The notes beneath the pieces were generated by a model. It did not search any database. It had not been told where the DNA came from and saw nothing but the letters and a program-made list of their open reading frames with translations. 64,000 nucleotides of DNA from the NCBI RefSeq assembly GCF_000203915.1, contig NC_008391.1, positions 806,001 through 870,000 on the forward strand, read 5' to 3'. Origin of the DNA: Burkholderia ambifaria AMMD (lineage in GTDB: Bacteria; Pseudomonadota; Gammaproteobacteria; Burkholderiales; Burkholderiaceae). Of the stretch, positions 58,896 through 64,000 are shown piece after piece. Within the stretch, counting starts at the first letter, position 1; every line of letters begins with the position of its first letter. A program made the position numbers and the translations under genes.

Positions 58896-59309
58896 ATGAC
58901 CGATAACCGACGCTCGCTGACCAAAAGCGATTTCCAGCAACTGTCCGAATTCCGCTATCAGATGCGCCGCTTCGAGCGCTTCTCCGAACGCGCCGCGCAA
59001 AGCGAAGGCGTGACGCCGCTGCAATACCTGTTGCTGCTGCACATCAAAGGCTACCCGCACCGTGAATGGGCAACCATCGGGGAAATCGCCGAACGCCTGC
59101 AGGCGCAGCATCACGGCGTCGTCGCGCTGGTGACGCGCTGCGAGGCGCTCGGGCTCGTGAAGCGCAAGACGAGCGAAGCGGACCGCCGGCAGGTCGAGGT
59201 GCACCTCGAAGAGGCCGGCGAAACGCTGCTCGCGCGCCTCGCGGCCATGCATCGCGCCGAGCTGAAATCGCTCAAGGGCGCGTTCCAGGTTCCGCAGATC
59301 GATTACTGA
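58896..59309 (+). CDS. MarR-family transcriptional regulator
   Basis: A 137-residue MarR protein. It has the helix FQQLSEFRYQMRRFERFSER, then TPLQYLLLLHIKGYPHREWA, the recognition helix region IAERLQAQHHGVVALVTRCE and the wing VKRKTSEADRRQVEVHLEEA. It likely controls the ClC gene that starts 30 bases later and perhaps the HPP-CBS gene. Start choice is uncertain: ATG 58851 would add 15 residues. Neither start has a clear ribosome site. Confidence 0.87.
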   Translation: MTDNRRSLTKSDFQQLSEFRYQMRRFERFSERAAQSEGVTPLQYLLLLHIKGYPHREWATIGEIAERLQAQHHGVVALVTRCEALGLVKRKTSEADRRQVEVHLEEAGETLLARLAAMHRAELKSLKGAFQVPQIDY

Positions 59310-59339
59310 CCCACGCTTAACCGACCTTTCCTCACGCCG

Positions 59340-61127
59340 ATGAACGCACCACATAAACGCGATTTCTCGACCAACGAACGCCTGCCCAGGATCGCGTTGC
59401 TCGCCGCCGGGATCGGCTTGCTCAGCACGCTGGCGGCGTTCGTGCTGTTGAGCCTGATTCACCTGTTCACGAACCTGTTCTTCTTCCAGCAGTTTTCGTT
59501 CACCGAACGTTCGCCCGCGAACCATACGCTCGGCGCATGGGTGATCGTCGTGCCGGTGATCGGCGGATTGATCGTCGGGCTGATGGCGCGCTTCGGTTCG
59601 GAGAAGATCCGCGGCCACGGCATTCCCGAGGCGATCGAGGCGATCCTGTTCGGCAAGAGCCGCATGTCGCCGAAGGTCGCGATCCTCAAGCCGCTGTCGT
59701 CGGGCGTCGTGATCGGCAGCGGCGGCCCGTTCGGCGCCGAAGGCCCGATCATCATGACGGGCGGCGCGCTCGGCTCGCTGATCGCGCAATGCGTGCACGT
59801 GACCGCCGCCGAGCGCAAGACGCTGCTCGTCGCGGGCGCGGCCGCCGGCATGACCGCCGTGTTCGGCACGCCGGTCGCCGCCGTGCTGCTCGCGGTCGAG
59901 CTGCTGCTGTTCGAATGGCGTCCGCGCAGTTTCCTGCCGGTCGCGCTCGCCTGTGCGGTCGCCGGTTTCGCACGCGCGGTGTTCTTCGGCGTCGAGCCGC
60001 TGTTTCCGCTCACCACCGCATCGCCCACGCCCGTCGCGCTGCTGTCGTGCATCGTCGCGGGCTTGCTGTCGGGCATGCTCGCGTGCGGGCTGTCGGCGGC
60101 GCTGTACCGCGTCGAGGACACCTTCGCGAAGCTGCCGGTGCACTGGATGTGGTGGCCGGCGCTCGGCGCGATCGTGATCGGCATCGGCGGCTGGCTCGAG
60201 CCGCGCGCGCTCGGCGTCGGCTACGACGTGATCGGCGACCTGCTGCATCAGCACATCGCGCTGAAGATCGCGCTGGCACTGTTGATCGTGAAAGCCGTGA
60301 TGTGGGTGATCGCGCTCGGCTCCGGCACGTCCGGCGGTGTGCTCGCCCCGCTGCTGATGCTCGGCGCGGGCCTCGGCACCGTGCTGTCGCCGGTGCTGCC
60401 CGGCGGCGATCCGGCGCTGTGGCCGCTCGTCTGCATGGCCGCGACGCTCGGCGCCACGCTCGGTGCACCGCTCACCGCGATCGTGTTCGCGTTCGGCCTC
60501 ACGCACGACGCAAACGCGCTGCTGCCGCTGCTCGCGGCGACGCTCGTCGCGCACGGCTTCGCGACCATCGTGATGAAGCGCTCGATCATGACGGAAAAGA
60601 TCGCGCGCCGCGGTTATCACATCTATCGCGAATACGGCGTCGATCCGCTCGAACGTCATGACGTGACTGAAGTGATGACGCCCGCCGACGCGCTCGTCGC
60701 GATCGACGGCGCCACGCCGCTCGACGCCGTCGAGTCGCAATACTTCGGCGCGAAGCAGACGCATCGTGCGTACCCGGTCGTGCAGAATGGCCGCCTGCTC
60801 GGCCTCGTCGATCGCGCGACGCTCGACGCGCACCGCGCGCAAGCCGGGCCTGACGCACCGCTCGCGAGCGCGTTCGCCGATCGCGCACCGGCCGTCGCGC
60901 AGGCACACGAGACGTGCCGCGTGGTCGCATCGCGACTCGCGATGCTCGGCCTCGAACGGCTGCCGGTCGTCGACGATCCGCAATCGCTGCGCGTCACCGG
61001 CATCGTGTCGCGCAGCGACCTGATCAAGCCCGCGCTCCAGCACTTCGACGACGAACAGAAACGCGAGCGCTTCCGCCCGGTCGTGCCGGTCAACCTGCGC
61101 GATATCGGCGCCCGCAAGGTCGGCTGA
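59340..61127 (+). CDS. ClC-family chloride channel/transporter with CBS domains
   Basis: A 595-residue protein. The ClC core has the selectivity segments GSGGPFGAEGPIIMTGGALG, with the gating Glu in the GxEGP motif, and GTSGGVLAPLLMLGAGLG. GSGGP replaces the usual GSGIP. Two CBS domains follow (VMTPADALVAIDGATPLDAV; CRVVASRLAMLGLERLPVVD). It moves chloride or another anion across the inner membrane. The substitution in the selectivity filter makes the anion uncertain. Confidence 0.9.
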   Translation: MNAPHKRDFSTNERLPRIALLAAGIGLLSTLAAFVLLSLIHLFTNLFFFQQFSFTERSPANHTLGAWVIVVPVIGGLIVGLMARFGSEKIRGHGIPEAIEAILFGKSRMSPKVAILKPLSSGVVIGSGGPFGAEGPIIMTGGALGSLIAQCVHVTAAERKTLLVAGAAAGMTAVFGTPVAAVLLAVELLLFEWRPRSFLPVALACAVAGFARAVFFGVEPLFPLTTASPTPVALLSCIVAGLLSGMLACGLSAALYRVEDTFAKLPVHWMWWPALGAIVIGIGGWLEPRALGVGYDVIGDLLHQHIALKIALALLIVKAVMWVIALGSGTSGGVLAPLLMLGAGLGTVLSPVLPGGDPALWPLVCMAATLGATLGAPLTAIVFAFGLTHDANALLPLLAATLVAHGFATIVMKRSIMTEKIARRGYHIYREYGVDPLERHDVTEVMTPADALVAIDGATPLDAVESQYFGAKQTHRAYPVVQNGRLLGLVDRATLDAHRAQAGPDAPLASAFADRAPAVAQAHETCRVVASRLAMLGLERLPVVDDPQSLRVTGIVSRSDLIKPALQHFDDEQKRERFRPVVPVNLRDIGARKVG

Positions 61128-61608
61128 TCTTTGCAGCGATGCGCGGCGCGCCGGCCGCGTCCCGCTCTGTTCGCTATCTCCCGCAGTCCGAAACGGCGCG
61201 TCCGACGTTTGAACTTCGTTGACAATTCACCGGACGAAAGTTTGTCATCATGGTGCTCATGCGACGGGGCCACCATTCAGCCATTCCACTTCGTCATCCA
61301 ATAAAGAAGCGTCGCGGCGCGACATGCAGACACATGCAGCACGCCGCGGCCATCAATCCGCCACACCACAGGGCAGCGAGCCGACCTCACGAAGCATGAC
61401 GTCGTTGCCGCGTCCCCGCCTCCGTGCGGGCCGCACGCGACGCATGCCGCGGCGCAGCAGAACACACAGCATCCGGATCGCCGTTTGGCAAGTGCGTTAA
61501 CAACTTGTTGCGGAATCGCCGGAACCGCATGGGTCCGATGCAATCTCACAGAGACGCAGTTCTGCTGCGCATCCCACTCAATCAATCACGACTCGAGGGA
61601 GATAAAAC
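61128..61608. other. 481-base gap upstream of the 110-aa secreted protein
   Basis: No gene is recognised. TTGACA occurs at 61219-61224, but the region 17 bases on (TTGTCA) is a poor -10 and it lies far from the next start. The sequence just before the GTG start is AT-rich with a strong ribosome site. Confidence 0.35.
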
Positions 61609-61941
61609 GTGAACATGAAATACTTACCGCTCATCGCATTGACCGTGGCAATTTCTGCTCATGCTGCCGATCCGGCCATGCAGAATGTGGGACAAAGCCA
61701 GAAATCCGCTCCGGACGTCTCGGCATGCATCGCCAAGACCTGGGCTGACAAGTCGCAGCAACAGGTCGTCTCGCAGAACGTGCTCGCCAACGGTCTCGCG
61801 ACCGATGTCTACGTACCGGGCCAGCAACCGCCGAACGGCGCGGCCGCAATGGTTCGCCCGTCGGGGCAGCCGGGTGCGAAGACCTGGGTCGGCGTGCGTG
61901 GCGACGCCGCTTCCGCCGGCGACATCAGCGCCTGCCTGTAA
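61609..61941 (+). CDS. Small secreted protein, 110 aa
   Basis: A signal peptide (MNMKYLPLIALTVAISAHAA) is followed by a 90-residue mature domain with two cysteines (DVSACIAKTWADKSQQQVVS; the C-terminal GDISACL), which may form a disulphide. I do not recognise the family, though such small Burkholderia periplasmic proteins are common. The start is GTG 61609, seven bases after GAGGGAG; ATG 61615 is the alternative. It ends in a textbook terminator. Confidence 0.8.
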   Translation: MNMKYLPLIALTVAISAHAADPAMQNVGQSQKSAPDVSACIAKTWADKSQQQVVSQNVLANGLATDVYVPGQQPPNGAAAMVRPSGQPGAKTWVGVRGDAASAGDISACL

Positions 61942-61980
61942 GCCCCGCACCGCGCGGCATTGCGCCGTCCGCATGCGACG

Positions 61981-62008
61981 AGCCCCGCTTCGGCGGGGCT
62001 TTTGTTTT
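61981..62008 (+). terminator. Intrinsic terminator after the secreted protein gene
   Basis: AGCCCCGC-TTCG-GCGGGGCT is followed by TTTGTTTT. The 8-bp GC stem, UUCG loop and T-run make this the clearest plus-strand terminator in the window. Confidence 0.92.
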
Positions 62009-62052
62009 GGCGCGTCGGCCGCGCGCATGTGCGGCGACCGAAGCCTGCACGC

Positions 62053-62373
62053 TTACAGGTAGCTGCAGACGTAGTCGAGCGTCTCGAGCACTTCGATGTC
62101 GAAGCGGCTCTTGCCCGGCACCGAGAACGATTCGCCGGCGCCATAGGTTTGCCACTCGCTGCTGCCGTCGAGCTTCACGCGACACTTGCCGGCCTGCACT
62201 TCCATCAATTCGGGCGCGTCCGTGCCGAAGTTGAGCGCGCACGGCAGGATCACGCCGAGCGTCTTGCGCGTGCCCTCCGGGAAGAGCACGGTATGCGACA
62301 CGCACTTGCCGTCGAAGTAGACGTTCGCGCGCTTGACGACCGATACGTTGTCGAATTGGGTTGCACTGGTCAT
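62053..62373 (-). CDS. ppnP: Pyrimidine/purine nucleoside phosphorylase PpnP
   Basis: A 106-residue cupin protein of the YaiE/PpnP family. It shows [20 protein letters not shown], then [40 protein letters not shown] and [14 protein letters not shown]. PpnP cleaves several nucleosides with phosphate. The length is normal and the gene is monocistronic. Confidence 0.93.
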   Translation of the reverse strand: MTSATQFDNVSVVKRANVYFDGKCVSHTVLFPEGTRKTLGVILPCALNFGTDAPELMEVQAGKCRVKLDGSSEWQTYGAGESFSVPGKSRFDIEVLETLDYVCSYL

Positions 62374-62550
62374 GTGATGCCTCTGATTGCTGGATGCCGG
62401 ATGGCGTGTTGTCGGAAGCCGGCCGGGGCGGCAGGCCGGCCGCTATGATACCGGCTCGCGGCGAGCGAGCCGCAAGCGGGCCCGACCGGGGATGCCCGGC
62501 AGATAGTCAGGATCACTACTTGATGCGACGCACGCCCTCGCCTGCACTGC

Positions 62551-63453
62551 TCATCCGAGCCCTTTGCGTCGCGCGGAATCGCGCAGGCAGTCGAGCAGCA
62601 TCGCCGCGGCCGGCGTGAGCGGGCTGTCGCGGCGCGTGACGACCTGCACGGACACACCAGGCAGCCGCTCGCGGATCGGCAGCACCGCGAGCTGGTCGCG
62701 CGCCCACTCGCCGTGCAGCAGTTGCTCGGGCATCGACGCGATCAGGTCGCAGCGCGTCATCAGGCTGTGCGCGAGCCCGAAGCTCGGGCATTCGACGACC
62801 CGCTGCGGCACCGGCAGCCCATACGCGACGAACGAGTTGAACAGCACCTGGGTCGAGCTTTCGGGAGAAGGATTCATCAGCCAGTCGGCGTCGACGAGAT
62901 CGGCGAGCGACGTGGCCGACGCGAGCGGATGGCCCTTGCGCGCGACGATCAGCGATCGGCTCGCATAGAGCTCCGCGTGATCGAACTCGGCAGCGAGCAA
63001 TTCGGGCACGACGACGGCCACCGCGAAATCGAGCGAGCCGTCGTGCAGCCGCGGCAGCGCGACGCCCGGAAACCCTTCGATGAGATTGACGCGCGCGACC
63101 GGAAAGCGCCGCCGGAACGCGCGAAACGCATCGGGCAGGATCGTCACCGCCGCCGCCGGCGTGATCGCCGCCGCGACGGAGCCGGTCATCGCGCCCTGCG
63201 CCTGCTCGATGTCGTCGCGCGCGCGCTGCATTTCGGCGACGATCAACCGCGCGCGCACCTGCAATTGCTGGCCGAACGCGGTGAGCTGCACGCCACGCGC
63301 GGTGCGCACCACGAGCGATACGCCAAGCGCGATCTCCAGCTCCTTGACCGCCTTCGTCAGCGCCGCCGGCGACACGTTCAGACGCCGCGCGGCCGCGCGG
63401 ATGCTCCCTTCTTCCGCGACGGTGACGAACGCTTTCAGCTGATGGTATTTCAT
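62551..63453 (-). CDS. LysR-family regulator divergent from an amidohydrolase gene
   Basis: A 300-residue LysR protein. It has MKYHQLKAFVTVAEEGSIRA, then RLNVSPAALTKAVKELEIAL, and an effector domain with ITPAAAVTILPDAFRAFRRR and MTRCDLIASMPEQLLHGEWA. It is close to the AbgR/TsaR-type branch that often sits beside amidohydrolases. It is divergent from the M20 gene with 182 bases between them, so it probably controls it. Confidence 0.9.
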   Translation of the reverse strand: MKYHQLKAFVTVAEEGSIRAAARRLNVSPAALTKAVKELEIALGVSLVVRTARGVQLTAFGQQLQVRARLIVAEMQRARDDIEQAQGAMTGSVAAAITPAAAVTILPDAFRAFRRRFPVARVNLIEGFPGVALPRLHDGSLDFAVAVVVPELLAAEFDHAELYASRSLIVARKGHPLASATSLADLVDADWLMNPSPESSTQVLFNSFVAYGLPVPQRVVECPSFGLAHSLMTRCDLIASMPEQLLHGEWARDQLAVLPIRERLPGVSVQVVTRRDSPLTPAAAMLLDCLRDSARRKGLG

Positions 63454-63635
63454 GGGGGCAATGCGTGATCCGTGGAAACCCTGTGCGCCGCGACGCTTGC
63501 CGGCTGAGGGTATTCCCGAGCGGCAACCAGTGGTGTGCACCAAAGCAATTTAGCAGCTTCTGGTACGCAAAAGAAATTTATATGCTTGCTCGTCATAGGC
63601 GCGTCAAACGCCCCACCGGCCCCACAGGAGACACC

Positions 63636-64000
63636 ATGCTGCAAGCCGTGAACCCCGTCATCCCCGGCATCGCCGCGATCGCCCCCGATCTGATCGAAGT
63701 ACGCCGCCGCATCCACGCACACCCCGAACTCGCGTTCGAGGAAACGCTGACGAGCGATCTCGTCGCCGAGCTGCTCACCGGCTGGGGCTACGAAGTGCAT
63801 CGCGGCATCGGCAAGACCGGCGTCGTCGGCGTGCTGCGCGAAGGCCAAGGCACGCGCACCGTCGGGCTGCGCGCCGACATGGATGCGCTGCCGATCGCCG
63901 AAGCCACCGGCCTGCCGTACACGAGCCGCCATGCGAACAAGATGCACGCGTGCGGCCACGACGGCCACACCGCGATGCTGCTGTGCGCGGCGCGTCACCT
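63636..64000 (+). CDS. M20-family amidohydrolase (hippurate hydrolase-like), N-terminal part
   Basis: The first 121 residues are in the window; the gene runs off the right edge. The frame encodes LIEVRRRIHAHPELAFEETL, VVGVLREGQGTRTVGLRADM and KMHACGHDGHTAMLLCAARH, matching M20D aminoacylase/hippurate hydrolases with metal ligands in the CGHDGH block. CAGGAG lies six bases before the ATG. It should hydrolyse N-acyl amino acids. Confidence 0.92.
   Translation, partial: MLQAVNPVIPGIAAIAPDLIEVRRRIHAHPELAFEETLTSDLVAELLTGWGYEVHRGIGKTGVVGVLREGQGTRTVGLRADMDALPIAEATGLPYTSRHANKMHACGHDGHTAMLLCAARH

Noticed and set aside
61219..61250. TTGACA as a sigma-70 promoter
   Set aside because: No acceptable -10 at 16-18 bases and no gene within 350 bases downstream.

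Overview
The window is about 68% G+C, densely coded, and rich in LysR/MocR regulators and Burkholderia-type families (DUF4148, DUF3331, WXXGXW secreted proteins, a fused nitrate reductase/flavoprotein). It looks like a secondary chromosome of a Burkholderia cepacia complex member. This is inferred from family content, not from a search. I see no rRNA, tRNA, CRISPR array or intact insertion sequence.

Layout. 1-9.9 kb: an ECF sigma factor with the start of its probable anti-sigma gene and two small envelope genes, a Tat-exported purple acid phosphatase, a LysR/LysE pair, a DUF4148 protein, and a PotD-like binding protein overlapping a diguanylate cyclase gene. 9.9-19 kb: a MocR regulator, a siroheme reductase with DUF934, and the mprF-acvB pair for making, flipping and probably hydrolysing aminoacyl-phosphatidylglycerol. 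19-31 kb: a complete assimilatory nitrate locus. A leftward operon encodes transporter, nirB, nirD and nitrate reductase fused to a CysJ-like flavoprotein. A rightward operon encodes cobA (siroheme), nasT and nasS. The gap between them holds two sigma-54 promoters, two tandem NtrC-like boxes and NasT-type hexaloop leaders. 31-44 kb: DNA-repair and metal-cluster proteins, an AraC regulator, an FAH-family hydrolase, an efflux gene behind a leader-peptide attenuator, an HtrA protease, a LysR/MFS pair, and a MocR/GNAT pair separated by long direct repeats. 44-53 kb: a butanediol dehydrogenase with a sigma-54-like promoter, membrane proteins, and a phenylacetate block (paaH, paaK, enoyl-CoA hydratase) behind a PaaR-type operator. 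53-64 kb: a cation antiporter, LysR genes, gene relics, an HPP-CBS/MarR/ClC cluster, ppnP, and a truncated M20 amidohydrolase at the right edge.

How the genes work together. The nitrate locus forms one circuit: import, reduction of nitrate to nitrite to ammonium, siroheme supply, and nitrate-sensing antitermination by NasS-NasT. The most unusual element is the attenuator at 35,783-36,005. It has a promoter, a 16-residue leader peptide ending in an arginine-rich segment, an intrinsic terminator, and then an MFS drug-efflux gene starting at TTG. It resembles antibiotic-sensing attenuators. The periplasmic binding protein/GGDEF pair at 6.5-9.4 kb resembles an NspS/MbaA-type ligand sensor feeding c-di-GMP.
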